From NCBI RefSeq assembly GCF_001187505.1, contig NZ_CP012150.1, positions 4,402,001 through 4,466,000 of the forward strand: DNA of 64,000 nucleotides, given 5' to 3'. The notes below the pieces were generated by a model that worked only from the letters and a program-made list of their open reading frames with translations, was not told where the DNA came from and ran no database searches. This document shows, in pieces, positions 19,186-29,899 of this stretch; the first letter of the stretch is position 1; every line of letters starts with the position of its first letter. The position numbers and the translations under genes were made by a program. The DNA is from Mycolicibacterium goodii (GTDB lineage: Bacteria; Actinomycetota; Actinomycetes; Mycobacteriales; Mycobacteriaceae).

Positions 19186-20334
19186 TTACGGGGGCGCGAT
19201 GCGCAGTCGGTATCCGTCCTCGGTGGCGACCAGGACGTCACCGACCGGCGGGCTGCCGCAGGCCCGGTCACAGCCCACGAAGTGCCGGTGACCCGAATAC
19301 GGTTCCTGCGCCGCTGCCGCTGCCGCGGCTGTGTCCTGCGCCGCTGCCGCGGCGTCGGCCCGGACATCGGTCAGCGACTTCGCACACCCCGGGCTGCCGG
19401 TGCACGCGCTGACGTCGAGCCAGGGCGAGTTCTCGTCGAACACCAGACCCATCGGGGCGAGCACGCGCAGCGCGGTGTCGGCCACGCTCTCGTCGAGGTC
19501 GAACACCAGCACCGAGCGCCACGGCGTGATCGCGATCGGCGCCTCGATCGCGGCCAGGAACTGCGCATCGCGGGCCGAGAACACACCCAGCCGGACCCCG
19601 GCGCCCAGCGCCACACGGCCGTCGCGCTGCTCGATCCAGCCGACCGGCGGCCGCACCGTCGGTGCCCAGCGCTGCCCGCCGGGAACGGCCGGCGTCAGCC
19701 CCGCCAACAACAGTGACCGGTCCTCGAGTTCGCCGACGCGCCAGGCCTTTCCGCGGCCCGCGGCGAAGCGGCGGGCCACGGTGACCAGCGTGGGCACCAC
19801 TTCGGCACGCGGGATCCGGACCCCGGTGTCGACGCCGCCCAGCAGCAACGCGCCCGCGTCGGCATCGAGCATGTGCACCCCGGCGTCGGGGCCCAGGCCG
19901 GAGATGTCGCCGCGCCCGTCGTCGAGACCGAACAGGAACCGGCCCGGTAACCCGGCCAGGTCGGGTTCGGCCTGGATCGCCGCGTCGAGCTCGGTGACCA
20001 GCGCCGCAACGTCGGCGACGCCGCCGCAGCGGCCCGACAGCGGCGAGGCCACGATGTTGCGCACACGCTCGTGCGTCGGGGACGGCAGCAACCCGGCGTC
20101 GGCCAGCGCCGCCGCCACGGCGTCGGTGTCGGTCAGCCCTCGGATCTGGATATTGCCGCGGGAGGTGAGTTCCATTGCGGGAGAACCGAAATTGCTCGCC
20201 ACGTCCGCCAGGGCGGCCAGCTGCGCCGCGGTGATGGCGCCGCCGGCCAGCCGGATGCGCACCAACGCGCCGTCGGCGGCCTGGTGCACGGTCAGTGCGC
20301 CGGGGCAGGCATCCTGGTCACGGGTCCGAGTCAT
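19186..20334 (-). CDS. cobG: Precorrin-3B synthase CobG
   Basis: CobG (382 aa) is an iron-sulfur monooxygenase that converts precorrin-3A to precorrin-3B with molecular oxygen, which marks the aerobic pathway. It has the nitrite/sulfite-reductase ferredoxin-like layout with SRGNIQIRGL in the N-terminal domain. Four cluster cysteines lie in CTGSPGCAKS (Cx5C) and GCDRACGSPP (Cx3C). An alanine-rich linker of about 20 residues lies between the two cysteine pairs and is unusual. ATG at 20334 is preferred to the in-frame ATG at 20346, because the latter overlaps a likely -10 element. Confidence 0.92.
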   Translation of the reverse strand: MTRTRDQDACPGALTVHQAADGALVRIRLAGGAITAAQLAALADVASNFGSPAMELTSRGNIQIRGLTDTDAVAAALADAGLLPSPTHERVRNIVASPLSGRCGGVADVAALVTELDAAIQAEPDLAGLPGRFLFGLDDGRGDISGLGPDAGVHMLDADAGALLLGGVDTGVRIPRAEVVPTLVTVARRFAAGRGKAWRVGELEDRSLLLAGLTPAVPGGQRWAPTVRPPVGWIEQRDGRVALGAGVRLGVFSARDAQFLAAIEAPIAITPWRSVLVFDLDESVADTALRVLAPMGLVFDENSPWLDVSACTGSPGCAKSLTDVRADAAAAAQDTAAAAAAAQEPYSGHRHFVGCDRACGSPPVGDVLVATEDGYRLRIAPP

Positions 20335-20344
20335 ACTCGGACCC

Positions 20345-20350
20345 ATTGTA
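20345..20350 (-). promoter_or_regulatory. -10 element of the cobG-cobH-cobIJ operon
   Basis: TACAAT on the minus strand (20350-20345) lies ten bases before the ATG at 20334. No convincing -35 is visible. No cobalamin riboswitch fits in the 34 bases between cobG and the upstream dioxygenase gene. Confidence 0.4.
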
Positions 20351-20368
20351 GGAACCTGCTGTGGAAGC

Positions 20369-21304
20369 TCAGCCGGCCAGGGCGACCGCGCCCGCGGGGC
20401 TGTCCACCGGTGAGTAACTCGCCGCGTCGCCCGCGATGACGCGGCTGCGCTCGCCGTACACGTCGACCGGGATGTCACCGGCCAGCGTGATGCGGTTGAG
20501 CCTGCGGTACTGGTCGTCGTAGTCGGCCACGGCGTAGTGCTGCGTGGCGCGGTTGTCCCAGATCGCGACGTCGCCGAGCTGCCAGTTCCACCGCACGGTG
20601 TTCTCCAGCCGGGTGATGCGGTCCTGGAACAGCCGGAACAGGGCCGCCGACTCGGTGTCCTTGAGCCCGACGAACGACCTCACGAAGTGGCCGAGCAGCA
20701 GCACCCGCCTGCCGGTCTCGGGGTGCACCCGCACCACCGGATGCTCGATCTCGTAGTAGTCGGATTCGAACCGTTCACGGTATCCGCGCTGTTCGGCGGT
20801 GATCGCGCTGTCGGCGTAGTCGAACCGGTTGGTGTGCACGGCCCACAGGCCCTCGGCCAGCGTGCGCAACGGCGCGGGCAGCTGGTCGTAGGCCGCCTCC
20901 GTCGAGGCCCACGCGGTGGTGCCGCCGTAGCTGGGCAGGGCCACCGCGCGCAGCAGCGAGGCCTTGGGGATCCGGTCGACGAATGTGACGTCGGTGTGCC
21001 AGCTGTTGGCCTTGTCGTAGCGCGAGTCGATCGGCAACAACTGCTCGGAGCCCTCGGCCAGGGTCGGGTGGGCCACCGTCGGCGTGCCGAGCAGCTTGGC
21101 GAACTCCAGTTGTCCGGCATCATCGAGGTGGTCCTGACCGGAGAAGAAGATCACCTTGTGCTCGAGCAGCGCGGCGTTGATGGCGCTGACGGCCGCGGGG
21201 GACAGGTCGCCGCCCAGGCGCACGCCGTCGATTCTGGCACCGATGTGTGCCCCGAGCCTGGTGACGGTGAAGTCGGCCGGGGTTGTCGCACGAAGTTCAC
21301 TCAC
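20369..21304 (-). CDS. TauD/TfdA family Fe(II)/2-oxoglutarate dioxygenase
   Basis: This 311-residue enzyme probably hydroxylates a sulfonate or alkyl sulfate so that sulfite or sulfate is released. The iron-binding triad is visible as His103 and Asp105 in [10 protein letters not shown] and His256 in [12 protein letters not shown]. The 2-oxoglutarate-binding arginine is in YRRLNRITL. The opening [23 protein letters not shown] fits the TauD/alkylsulfatase group. Its setting, upstream of cobG, says nothing about substrate, but the ssu operon at 37838-41554 shows the organism uses organosulfur compounds. The start is GTG at 21304. Confidence 0.88.
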   Translation of the reverse strand: MSELRATTPADFTVTRLGAHIGARIDGVRLGGDLSPAAVSAINAALLEHKVIFFSGQDHLDDAGQLEFAKLLGTPTVAHPTLAEGSEQLLPIDSRYDKANSWHTDVTFVDRIPKASLLRAVALPSYGGTTAWASTEAAYDQLPAPLRTLAEGLWAVHTNRFDYADSAITAEQRGYRERFESDYYEIEHPVVRVHPETGRRVLLLGHFVRSFVGLKDTESAALFRLFQDRITRLENTVRWNWQLGDVAIWDNRATQHYAVADYDDQYRRLNRITLAGDIPVDVYGERSRVIAGDAASYSPVDSPAGAVALAG

Positions 21305-21386
21305 CCAGTCATTAGGCCGGGCGCGCACGACCGAGTGAACAGTTTCGCTGGCCGAGATTTGAAATCGTGCGACGATTGACCAGGCG

Positions 21387-22310
21387 ATGCCCGGTTTGCA
21401 CAATGCCGCGGGGCGCGTGGCCACAGTGCTCGTGCTCATGGTGACCGCTGGGATCGCGCTGCGCGGATACCTACCCGGCGGCGGACGCGCCCCGGCCGAG
21501 ACCCACACCGATTCACCCGCCACCCTTGTCGCGGTCATCGCTCTGCTCGCGGTGGGGCTCGCGGGATTCGCCTTTGCGATACTCACCGCGCCGCGCAAGG
21601 CCCGCCGACCCGGTGCCGCCGACGACATCGGCGGGGCCGCGCTGGGCGGGCTGCGGATGCGGCTGCAGTGGCGCTGGGTTCTGCTGGGGCTGGCCGTCCT
21701 GATCTGCTGGCTGTCGGTCGCGGTGTTGCTCACCCGGTTGACCGACCCGTCCGAAGTGCCGCCGCCCGATCGCGGGGCGACACCGGACACCACGGGCGCT
21801 CCCGGGGAGCCTGCTGCGCCGCCCGCGGCGGACAACAGCGCGTTTCGTGTGCTCGCGGTGGCCGGTGTGATCATGTTGCTGCTCATCGCGACCGGAACCG
21901 TCCTGCGCGCCCGGCAGCGCGCCGCGGCCTACCTGCACCGGGTCGGCGACGGACCGTTCGAGCCGGTGCGCCCGAGGAACTCCGAAACCCTCGCGCGGGC
22001 AACCGAACTGGGGCTCGCCGAGATCGGGGATCTCAGCCGCGACCCCAGAACCGCGATCATCGCGTGCTATGCCGCGATGGAGGAAGGCCTGGCCCGGGCT
22101 CCCGGCGCGGCGCCGCAGGACTCGGACACCCCGTCGGAGGTGCTCGCGCGCGCCGTGGCGCATCACGCGCTCAACGCCGAGGGCGCAACAGAACTCGTCG
22201 AGTTGTTCGCCGAGGCGCGGTTCAGCAGGCACCGGATGACCGAGACGCACCGCGCGTCCGCGGTCGCCGCGCTGCGGCGCGTCCACGCCGATCTGCGGAG
22301 CCCGGTATGA
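21387..22310 (+). CDS. DUF4129 membrane protein of a MoxR-associated operon
   Basis: This 307-residue protein has about four transmembrane segments: near residues 10-28, 45-66, 97-117 and 155-170. The C-terminal soluble domain [20 protein letters not shown] followed by [11 protein letters not shown] is the DUF4129 signature. DUF4129 proteins regularly accompany MoxR ATPases and DUF58 proteins, as here. No biochemical role is established. Gene order and lengths resemble what I recall of the M. tuberculosis moxR3 cluster (Rv3166c-Rv3162c). It overlaps the next gene by four bases. Confidence 0.85.
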   Translation: MPGLHNAAGRVATVLVLMVTAGIALRGYLPGGGRAPAETHTDSPATLVAVIALLAVGLAGFAFAILTAPRKARRPGAADDIGGAALGGLRMRLQWRWVLLGLAVLICWLSVAVLLTRLTDPSEVPPPDRGATPDTTGAPGEPAAPPAADNSAFRVLAVAGVIMLLLIATGTVLRARQRAAAYLHRVGDGPFEPVRPRNSETLARATELGLAEIGDLSRDPRTAIIACYAAMEEGLARAPGAAPQDSDTPSEVLARAVAHHALNAEGATELVELFAEARFSRHRMTETHRASAVAALRRVHADLRSPV

Positions 22311-22788
22311 AACGCCTTGTCGTGGCGGGGTTTCTGCTCCTGGCCGTCGTGGAACTCGCGGCGCTCGCGGTGCCGGACCGCGCCGTGATCGGCTGGGCCA
22401 CCGGCGGTGCGCTCGCTGTGCTGCTGATCGCGGTGCGCTGGGCGTTGCGCGACGATCCTCCCACCGACGAGCGCAGCACGGCAGCACAGGACGCGGCCGA
22501 ACTGCTCGCGCGTTGGCAGTCGGAGACCGAGATTCTCATCAGCCGAGCCGATTCCACCCGCAGCCAGTGGGACCGCCATCTGCGGCCGCGGTTGGCCAGG
22601 GAGTTCGCGGCGGCCACCGGGCAACGGCTGGTCGGGGACCGGTCGGCGTTCGGTGCCGCAGGCCGGATGCTGTTCGGAGACCGGTTGTGGCAGTGGGTGG
22701 ATCCGAACAACGTCACCTCCGCCCACGACGACGAACCGGGGCCGGGGCGCGCGGTGCTCGGCGAGATCCTGCAACGATTGGAGCAGCT

Positions 22789-22792
<4 letters not shown>
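22307..22792 (+). CDS. Conserved membrane-anchored protein of the MoxR operon
   Basis: The protein has 161 residues. Two hydrophobic segments at the N-terminus (about residues 4-22 and 27-46) are followed by a soluble, arginine-rich region (LLARWQSETEILIS, RSQWDRHLRPRLAREFAAATG) with no recognised motif. It is tightly embedded in the operon, overlapping both neighbours by four bases, so it probably acts with the MoxR and DUF58 proteins. The Walker-A-like stretch TGQRLVGDRSAF is not a true P-loop. Confidence 0.8.
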
Positions 22793-23759
<967 letters not shown>

Positions 23760-23763
<4 letters not shown>

Positions 23764-25010
23764 CCGGCGGTGTGGCGGTACCGCTGCGGTGGACCGCGTC
23801 ACCGTTGACCAGGGCCATGGCCACCGCCGCGGCAGCCGCGATGCTGCTGGCGGTGGTCGGATTCCGTTGGCACCTGGTCATTTTCGCCGCACCACTGCTC
23901 GGCGCGCTGTGCTCGTCGTACTGGCAGCGGCCCCGCGTCACGGTCGAGGTGGCCGGTGAGCCCGGCACGGTGCGGTGCTTCGAGAACGAGACCGTCGAGG
24001 TGTCGGTGCGGGTGCGGGTGAGCGCGGGTGCCGACGCCTGCCTGAGGGCGGGCAGCGTGCAGGGACTGCGGCTCGACCCTGCCGGCGGCGCGGGGGCACA
24101 GGAGGTGGCGGTGACCGCGAGTGCGTCGCGGTGGGGCCGCTACCCGCTGCGGGCGCACCTCACGGTGACCGCACCCGGTGGACTGCTGACCGCGACCGGC
24201 ACCGTCGACGCCGCCGAGCTGTATGTGTTCCCGTTGGCCGCGCCGCATCTCACGCCGATGCCGCGCGCCGAGCTGCCCGACCGGCTCGGCACGCACCTGA
24301 CGCGGCACACCGGCCCCGGGGTGGAGTACGCCGACGTGCGGGCCTACGTACCGGGGGATCACCTGCGCACCGTCAACTGGCCGGTGAGCGCCAGGCGCGG
24401 CAGGTTGCACGTCACCGAGCGGCTCACCGACCGCGGTGGCGACGTCGTGGTGCTGATCGACACCCACGATCAGGCGCCCGGCCCGGCCACGCAGGCCACC
24501 GAACGCACCGCCCGCGGTGCCGCGCAGGTGGTGCAGAGCGCGCTGCGCAGCGGCGACCGCGCAGGCATCGTGGCGCTCGGTGGTCGGCAGCCGCGGTGGC
24601 TGGGGCTCGACATCGGGCGCAGGCAGTTCTACCGCGTGCTCGACGCGATCCTCGGGGCAGGCGGCGGGTTCGAGACCACCACCGGGACCCTCGCGCCGCG
24701 TGCCGCGGTTCCGCCCGGTGCGATCGTGGTCGCGTTCTCCACGCTGCTGAACACCGAGTTCGCCTTCGCGCTGATCGAACTGAGCAAGCACGGCCACACC
24801 GTGGTGGCCGTCGACGTCCTGGAGGGTGCACCGTTCGACGCCCCTGAGGGCCTCGATCCGCTGATCCCGCGGCTGTGGGCGCTGCAGCGTTCGGCCATGT
24901 ACCGCGACATGAGCACGATCGGCATCGACGTCGTGCACTGGCGTCACGACATCCCGCTGCAGGATGTGATGCGGTTGATCCCGGACCGGCACCGGCGGGG
25001 TGCCCGATGA
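23760..25010 (+). CDS. DUF58 domain-containing protein
   Basis: This 416-residue partner of MoxR has two N-terminal transmembrane segments (about residues 18-55), a beta-rich middle region, and the DUF58 signature EYADVRAYVPGDHLRTVNWPVSARRG near residues 190-215. The C-terminal von Willebrand A-like region begins VVVLIDTHDQ, a partial metal-binding motif. Proteins of this type are proposed to present a cargo to MoxR. It overlaps both neighbours by four bases (ATGA). Confidence 0.87.
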
Positions 25011-25498
25011 CCGCGGAGGTCCGGCTGCGCGCCCAGCCCGCGCCGCTGCTGTTCTCGACGGTGTTCGGCCTGCTGATGGCTGCCGCGGTGGCCGCACCCG
25101 CCGACGGTCCGGCGCTGCTGGCGGCGGCCACCTCCGCCGCCGCGACTGCGGTGGGCCTGGCGTGGCGGCCCGCGGCCACCGGCGCGGTTCTGGCGGCCGC
25201 GACGGCGCTCGCGCTGTCGCAACCCGACGTTGTCCATGCCGCGCTGGCCGGGTTGTCGGCGGCGGTGTATCTGGCGATCCGCCACGCCGCCGGATCCGGT
25301 GTGCTCACCACCACACCCCCGATGATGTTGTGTGCCTTGGCATTCACCGCGATTGCCATGCCGGTGGGGTTATGGCCGGTGACCCTGCCGTGGCTGCCGC
25401 TCATCGCACCTGTCGCGGTGGGGGTGGCCTACCTTGCGGTGCTGCGCCCGTTCGTCGATCCGCTGCGGTGGGAGATCGCGCCCACCCGGCATTTGTGA
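25007..25498 (+). CDS. Small integral membrane protein of the MoxR operon
   Basis: This 163-residue protein is mostly hydrophobic, with about five transmembrane segments and no recognisable catalytic motif. It is the last gene of the five-gene run 21387-25498. Its TGA stop lies inside a perfect 16-base palindrome (25494-25509). The role is unknown; a membrane platform for the MoxR/DUF58 pair is a guess based only on position. Confidence 0.8.
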   Translation: MTAEVRLRAQPAPLLFSTVFGLLMAAAVAAPADGPALLAAATSAAATAVGLAWRPAATGAVLAAATALALSQPDVVHAALAGLSAAVYLAIRHAAGSGVLTTTPPMMLCALAFTAIAMPVGLWPVTLPWLPLIAPVAVGVAYLAVLRPFVDPLRWEIAPTRHL

Positions 25499-25509
25499 CA
25501 TCCGTCACA
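25494..25509. promoter_or_regulatory. Perfect palindrome TGTGACATCCGTCACA (CRP-type site)
   Basis: The 16 bases match the CRP/FNR-family pattern TGTGA-N6-TCACA on both arms, a site that mycobacterial CRP proteins also recognise. It lies 128 bases before the 35-codon ORF at 25637 and about 58 bases before a TAACTT -10 candidate (25567-25572). The inner 12 bases also match the TGACAnnnGTCA palindrome found before the two APH genes. No other gene starts nearby. Confidence 0.5.
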
Positions 25510-25608
25510 TGGTTTCGGAAGCTGTTCGCTCCCTTACAGATTGACCATTTCGCCGGCCGACCGGGGTAACTTCGCAGCCGGTAACCCGGACCGCGGGTAC
25601 CGGGAAAT

Positions 25609-25622
25609 TGAAACAGGTTCCA
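25609..25622. promoter_or_regulatory. KstR-like box TGAAACAGGTTCCA
   Basis: The 14 bases match the published consensus of the steroid-catabolism repressor KstR (TnnAACnnGTTnnA) at all eight fixed positions. It sits directly before the ribosome-binding site (AAAGGAC) of the small ORF at 25637, so a bound repressor would block its expression. Confidence 0.4.
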
Positions 25623-25636
25623 GAAAGGACGCGCTC

Positions 25637-25744
25637 ATGGTCGCATTCGGTGTGTTCGTCGCCGTCGTCGCCCTGCTCGTCGCGCTCGCGGGCCGCCCGT
25701 ACCGCCAGTCCTGGCACGAGCGCTTCGGCGAGATGCAGCTTTGA
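25637..25744 (+). CDS. 35-residue single-pass membrane peptide
   Basis: A short ORF starts at ATG 25637 behind a good ribosome-binding site (AAAGGA, seven bases away). It encodes one hydrophobic helix (about residues 2-19, VAFGVFVAVVALLVALAG) followed by a short basic/aromatic tail RPYRQSWHERFGEMQL. The predicted topology puts the tail in the cytosol by the positive-inside rule. No family is recognised. A real gene is supported by the RBS, the 138-base intergenic region upstream with two candidate operators, and the clean separation from cobN. It could be a regulatory membrane peptide; the function is unknown. Confidence 0.6.
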   Translation: MVAFGVFVAVVALLVALAGRPYRQSWHERFGEMQL

Positions 25745-25801
25745 CCAGCAGGTACCGTACCGACGTCACCGGCGTGACCGTCGGTGCGGTACGAATGGTG
25801 G

Positions 25802-28800
25802 GTGTCTGACCCACGCGAATCAGTCCCGAGCGACCCGACGATCCTGCTGCTGTCGACCTCGGACACCGATCTGATCACCGCCCGCGCCAGCGGGGCCGGC
25901 TACCGGTGGGCGAACCCGTCGCGCCTCGTCGACGGTGAACTGCAGGAGCTGTTGGGCGAGGCCGACATCGCCGTCGTCCGCATCCTCGGCGGCTACCGCG
26001 CCTGGCAGGACGGCATCGACACCGTCGTCGCCAGCGGTGTGCCCGCCGTCGTGGTCAGCGGTGAGCAGAGCCCCGACGCCGAACTCATGCGGCACTCCAC
26101 CGCACCGCAGGGCGCCGCCCTGCAGACCCACATCTACCTCGCCCAGGGCGGGGTGGAAAACCTGCGCAACCTGCACGCCTTCCTGTCCGACACCCTGCTG
26201 ATGACCGGGTTCGGTTTCGCGCCGCCCGTCGTCACCCCCAGTTGGGGCATCCTCGAACGCGCCGACGCGCCGGCCGGCGCCGACGGCGCTCCCACCGTCG
26301 CGGTGCTCTACTACCGGGCCCAACAGTTGGCCGGCAACACCGCCTACGTCGATGCGCTGTGCCAGGCGATCGAGCACGCGGGCGGCCGCCCGCTGCCGGT
26401 GTTCTGCGCCTCGCTGCGCACTGCCGAACCCGAACTGCTCGAACTGCTCAGCACCGCCGACGCCCTGATCACCACGGTGCTCGCGGCCGGCGGCGCCACC
26501 CCGGCCACGGTCGGCGCGGGCGGCAACGACGACTCCTGGAACGTCGCGCATCTGGCGGCCCTCGACATCCCGATCCTGCAGGGGCTGTGCCTGACGAGTT
26601 CGAAATCGGACTGGGCGGCCAGTGACGACGGCCTCTCACCGCTCGACGTCGCCACGCAGGTGGCCGTGCCCGAATTCGACGGGCGCATCATCACCGTGCC
26701 GTTCTCGTTCAAGGAGATCGACGAGGAGGGCCTCATCTCCTACGTCGCCGACCCCGAGCGCTGCGCCCGCGTGGCCGGCATCGCGGTCCGGCACGCCCGG
26801 CTGAAATCCATTCCGGCCGCGGACAAACGCGTGGCCCTGGTGTTCTCGGCGTACCCGACCAAACACGCACGCATCGGCAACGCCGTCGGACTGGACACCC
26901 CGGCCAGCGCGGTCGCGCTGCTGCGGGCGATGCGCGACCACGGCTACGACCTCGGCGCCGACGACGACATCCCCGGCGTCGCCTCCGGCGATGGGGACGG
27001 GCTGATCCACGCCCTGATCGAACGCGGCGGGCAGGACGCCGAGTGGCTGACCGAGGAACAGTTGGCGCGCAACCCGATCCGCGTGCCCGCCAAGGACTAT
27101 CGCGAGTGGTTCGCGACCCTGCCCGCCGAACTGGCCGACGCGGTCGTCGAACACTGGGGCCCGCCGCCCGGTGAGCTGTTCGTGGATCGCAGCCGCGACC
27201 CGGACGGCGAGATCGTCATCGCCGCGCTGCGGGCGGGCAATTTGGTGATCATGGTGCAGCCGCCCCGCGGGTTCGGTGAGAACCCGGTGGCCATCTACCA
27301 CGACCCGGATCTGCCGCCCAGCCACCACTATCTGGCCGCCTACCGGTGGCTCGACTGCGCGTTCCCCGGTTCCTTCCGCGCCGACGCCGTCATCCACCTG
27401 GGCAAGCACGGCAACCTGGAATGGCTGCCCGGCAAGACACTCGGCATGTCCGCGGCCTGCGGCACCGACGCCGCCCTCGGCGACCTGCCGCTGATCTATC
27501 CGTTCCTGGTCAACGACCCGGGGGAGGGCACGCAGGCCAAACGCCGCGCCCACGCCACCCTGGTCGACCATCTCATCCCACCGATGGCGCGCGCCGAAAC
27601 TTACGGCGACATCGCCAAACTCGAACAACTGCTCGACGAGCACGCCAACGTCTCGGCTCTCGATCCCGGCAAGCTGCCCGCGATCCGCCAGCAGATCTGG
27701 ACGCTCATGCGCGCGGCGAAGATGGACCACGACCTCGGCCTGCAGGACCGTCCCGACGAGGACTCGTTCGACGACATGCTGCTGCACGTCGACGGCTGGC
27801 TGTGCGAGATCAAGGACGTGCAGATCCGCGACGGCCTGCATGTTCTCGGCCAGAAACCAACGGGGGCAAGCGAACTCGACCTGGTACTGGCGATCCTGCG
27901 GGCCCGCCAGCTGTTCGGCGGCGAGCAGACGGTGCCGGGCCTGCGGCAGGCGCTCGGGCTCGTCGAGGACGGCAGCGACGACCGTGCCGCGGTCGACGCG
28001 GCCGAAGCCGGGGCCCGTGAACTCGTCGCGGCCCTGCAGGAATCCGGTTGGGACCCCGCGGCTGTCGACACGCTCACCGACAACACCGACGTCGCGCGCG
28101 TCCTGAAATTCGCCGCCACCGAGGTGGTGCCGCGACTCGCGGGCACCGAATGCGAGATCGCCCAGGTGCTGCGCGCCCTCGACGGCGGTTTCATCCCGTC
28201 CGGCCCCTCCGGTTCGCCGCTGCGCGGCCTGGTCAACGTGCTGCCGACCGGGCGCAACTTCTACTCGGTGGACCCCAAGGCCGTGCCGTCGCGGCTGGCC
28301 TGGGAAACCGGTGTGGCCATGGCGGATTCGCTGCTGGCGCGCTACCGCGACGACTACGGGCAGTGGCCCCGGTCGGTGGGGCTGTCGGTGTGGGGGACCT
28401 CGGCCATGCGCACCGCGGGCGACGACATCGCCGAGGTGCTCGCGCTGCTCGGTGTCCGGCCGGTGTGGGACGACGCGTCGCGGCGCGTGGTCAACCTCGA
28501 ACCCGTCGACCTCGCCGAACTCGATCGCCCCCGCATCGACGTCACCGTGCGCATCTCCGGGTTCTTCCGCGACGCGTTCCCGCACGTGGTGACGATGCTC
28601 GACGACGCGGTCGCGCTCGTGGCCGGACTCGACGAACCCGCCGAGGACAACTACGTCCGCGCCCACGCGCAGGCCGACCTGGCCGCGCACGGCGACCAAC
28701 GCCGCGCCACCACACGGATCTTCGGGTCCAAGCCGGGCACCTACGGGGCCGGTCTGCTGCAGCTGATCGACAGCCGCAACTGGCGCGACGACGCCGACCT

Positions 28801-29428
28801 GGCGCAGGTATACACCGCGTGGGGCGGATTCGCCTACGGGCGCGGACTCGACGGCGCCCCCGCCGCCGAGGACATGAACCGGGCCTACCGGCGAATCGCG
28901 GTGGCGGCCAAGAACACCGACACCCGCGAACACGACATCGCCGACTCCGACGACTACTTCCAGTACCACGGCGGCATGGTCGCCACGGTGCGGGCGCTGA
29001 CCGGCAAGGCGCCCGCGGCCTACATCGGCGACAACACCCGGCCCGACGCGGTCCGCACCCGCACCCTCTCGGAGGAGACCAACCGGGTGTTCCGGGCACG
29101 CGTGGTCAACCCGCGCTGGATCAACGCCATGCGCCGCCACGGCTACAAGGGCGCCTTCGAGATGGCCGCCACGGTCGATTACCTGTTCGGCTACGACGCC
29201 ACCGCGCACGTGATGGCCGACTGGATGTACGAGCGGCTGGCCGGCGAATACGTCCTCGACGACGAGAACCGCAAGTTCATGAACGAGTCCAACCCGTGGG
29301 CGCTGCACGGCATGGCCGAACGCCTGCTGGAGGCCGCGAGCCGGGGCATGTGGGCCGAACCGGATAAGGCGACGCTCGACGGACTGCGCCAGGTGCTGCT
29401 GGAAACCGAAGGGGAACTGGAGGGCTGA
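25802..29428 (+). CDS. cobN: Cobaltochelatase subunit CobN
   Basis: CobN (1208 aa) is the large subunit of the ATP-dependent aerobic cobaltochelatase that inserts Co2+ into hydrogenobyrinic acid a,c-diamide. It has family segments throughout, including ILLLSTSDTDLITARASG at the N-terminus, LVFSAYPTKHARIGNAVGLD, VIHLGKHGNLEWLPGK (metal-site region), LPTGRNFYSVDPKAVPS, and FNESNPWALHG-like MNESNPWALHGMAERLLEA at the C-terminus. GTG at 25802 is preferred to the in-frame GTG at 25784 because homologues begin near MSDP; the upstream TACGAA is only a weak -10. The partner subunits CobS and CobT are not in the window. It is separated from the other cob genes by the MoxR operon. Confidence 0.95.
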   Translation: MSDPRESVPSDPTILLLSTSDTDLITARASGAGYRWANPSRLVDGELQELLGEADIAVVRILGGYRAWQDGIDTVVASGVPAVVVSGEQSPDAELMRHSTAPQGAALQTHIYLAQGGVENLRNLHAFLSDTLLMTGFGFAPPVVTPSWGILERADAPAGADGAPTVAVLYYRAQQLAGNTAYVDALCQAIEHAGGRPLPVFCASLRTAEPELLELLSTADALITTVLAAGGATPATVGAGGNDDSWNVAHLAALDIPILQGLCLTSSKSDWAASDDGLSPLDVATQVAVPEFDGRIITVPFSFKEIDEEGLISYVADPERCARVAGIAVRHARLKSIPAADKRVALVFSAYPTKHARIGNAVGLDTPASAVALLRAMRDHGYDLGADDDIPGVASGDGDGLIHALIERGGQDAEWLTEEQLARNPIRVPAKDYREWFATLPAELADAVVEHWGPPPGELFVDRSRDPDGEIVIAALRAGNLVIMVQPPRGFGENPVAIYHDPDLPPSHHYLAAYRWLDCAFPGSFRADAVIHLGKHGNLEWLPGKTLGMSAACGTDAALGDLPLIYPFLVNDPGEGTQAKRRAHATLVDHLIPPMARAETYGDIAKLEQLLDEHANVSALDPGKLPAIRQQIWTLMRAAKMDHDLGLQDRPDEDSFDDMLLHVDGWLCEIKDVQIRDGLHVLGQKPTGASELDLVLAILRARQLFGGEQTVPGLRQALGLVEDGSDDRAAVDAAEAGARELVAALQESGWDPAAVDTLTDNTDVARVLKFAATEVVPRLAGTECEIAQVLRALDGGFIPSGPSGSPLRGLVNVLPTGRNFYSVDPKAVPSRLAWETGVAMADSLLARYRDDYGQWPRSVGLSVWGTSAMRTAGDDIAEVLALLGVRPVWDDASRRVVNLEPVDLAELDRPRIDVTVRISGFFRDAFPHVVTMLDDAVALVAGLDEPAEDNYVRAHAQADLAAHGDQRRATTRIFGSKPGTYGAGLLQLIDSRNWRDDADLAQVYTAWGGFAYGRGLDGAPAAEDMNRAYRRIAVAAKNTDTREHDIADSDDYFQYHGGMVATVRALTGKAPAAYIGDNTRPDAVRTRTLSEETNRVFRARVVNPRWINAMRRHGYKGAFEMAATVDYLFGYDATAHVMADWMYERLAGEYVLDDENRKFMNESNPWALHGMAERLLEAASRGMWAEPDKATLDGLRQVLLETEGELEG

Positions 29429-29444
29429 CCCGCAGGCGTTGAGC

Positions 29445-29459
29445 TAGTTTCGAGTCGTG
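29445..29459 (+). promoter_or_regulatory. -10 element of the PPOX gene, leaderless start
   Basis: TAGTTT at 29445-29450 lies six bases before the GTG at 29457, 17 bases after the cobN stop. Confidence 0.4.
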
Positions 29460-29858
29460 GCCATCACGTTCGCAGACGTCGCCAAGTCCAAGTACATCCT
29501 GCTGACCACGTTCACCAAGGACGGCAGGCCCAAACCCACCCCGATCTGGGCGGCCCCGCAAGGGGACCGGCTGGTGGTGATCACCCAGGCGCATTCGTGG
29601 AAGGTCAAGCGGATCCGCAACACGCCGCGGGTCACCGTCGCGGCCTGTGACGTCCGCGGCAACCCGAAGAGCGAACCGGTCGAGGCGTACGCCGACATCC
29701 TCGACAAGTCGCGCACCGGTGAGGTCTACGACGCCATCGGCAAGCGGTACGGGCTGGTGGGCAGGGTGTTCAACCTGTTCAGCAAGTTGCGGCGGGGAAT
29801 GGAACGCAACATCGGGCTGGAACTGCGGGCCTCGGATGCACCGGCGACACCCGCGTGA
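29457..29858 (+). CDS. PPOX-class split-barrel F420/FMN-dependent protein
   Basis: This 133-residue flavin/F420-binding split-barrel protein contains AKSKYILLTTFTKDGRPKPTPIW (first strands and dinucleotide region) and SWKVKRIRNTPRVTVAACD, the subgroup's TIGR03666-like signature. The Rv2061c gene sits beside cobN in the same way in M. tuberculosis. The substrate is unknown; a reductase using deazaflavin F420 is the likely chemistry. The start is GTG at 29457, probably leaderless. Confidence 0.87.
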   Translation: MAITFADVAKSKYILLTTFTKDGRPKPTPIWAAPQGDRLVVITQAHSWKVKRIRNTPRVTVAACDVRGNPKSEPVEAYADILDKSRTGEVYDAIGKRYGLVGRVFNLFSKLRRGMERNIGLELRASDAPATPA

Positions 29859-29899
29859 GGTCTTCGGAACCTCACGGGCCCGCCGCTCGTTGACCCAAC

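Noticed and set aside
20335..20368. Cobalamin riboswitch before cobG
   Set aside because: Only 34 bases lie between the two genes, too few for the AdoCbl fold, and no B12-box-like sequence was seen before the other cob blocks.
26636..29308. 890-codon minus-strand frame across cobN
   Set aside because: It mirrors cobN; the protein is low in order-promoting motifs and matches nothing, while cobN is unmistakable.
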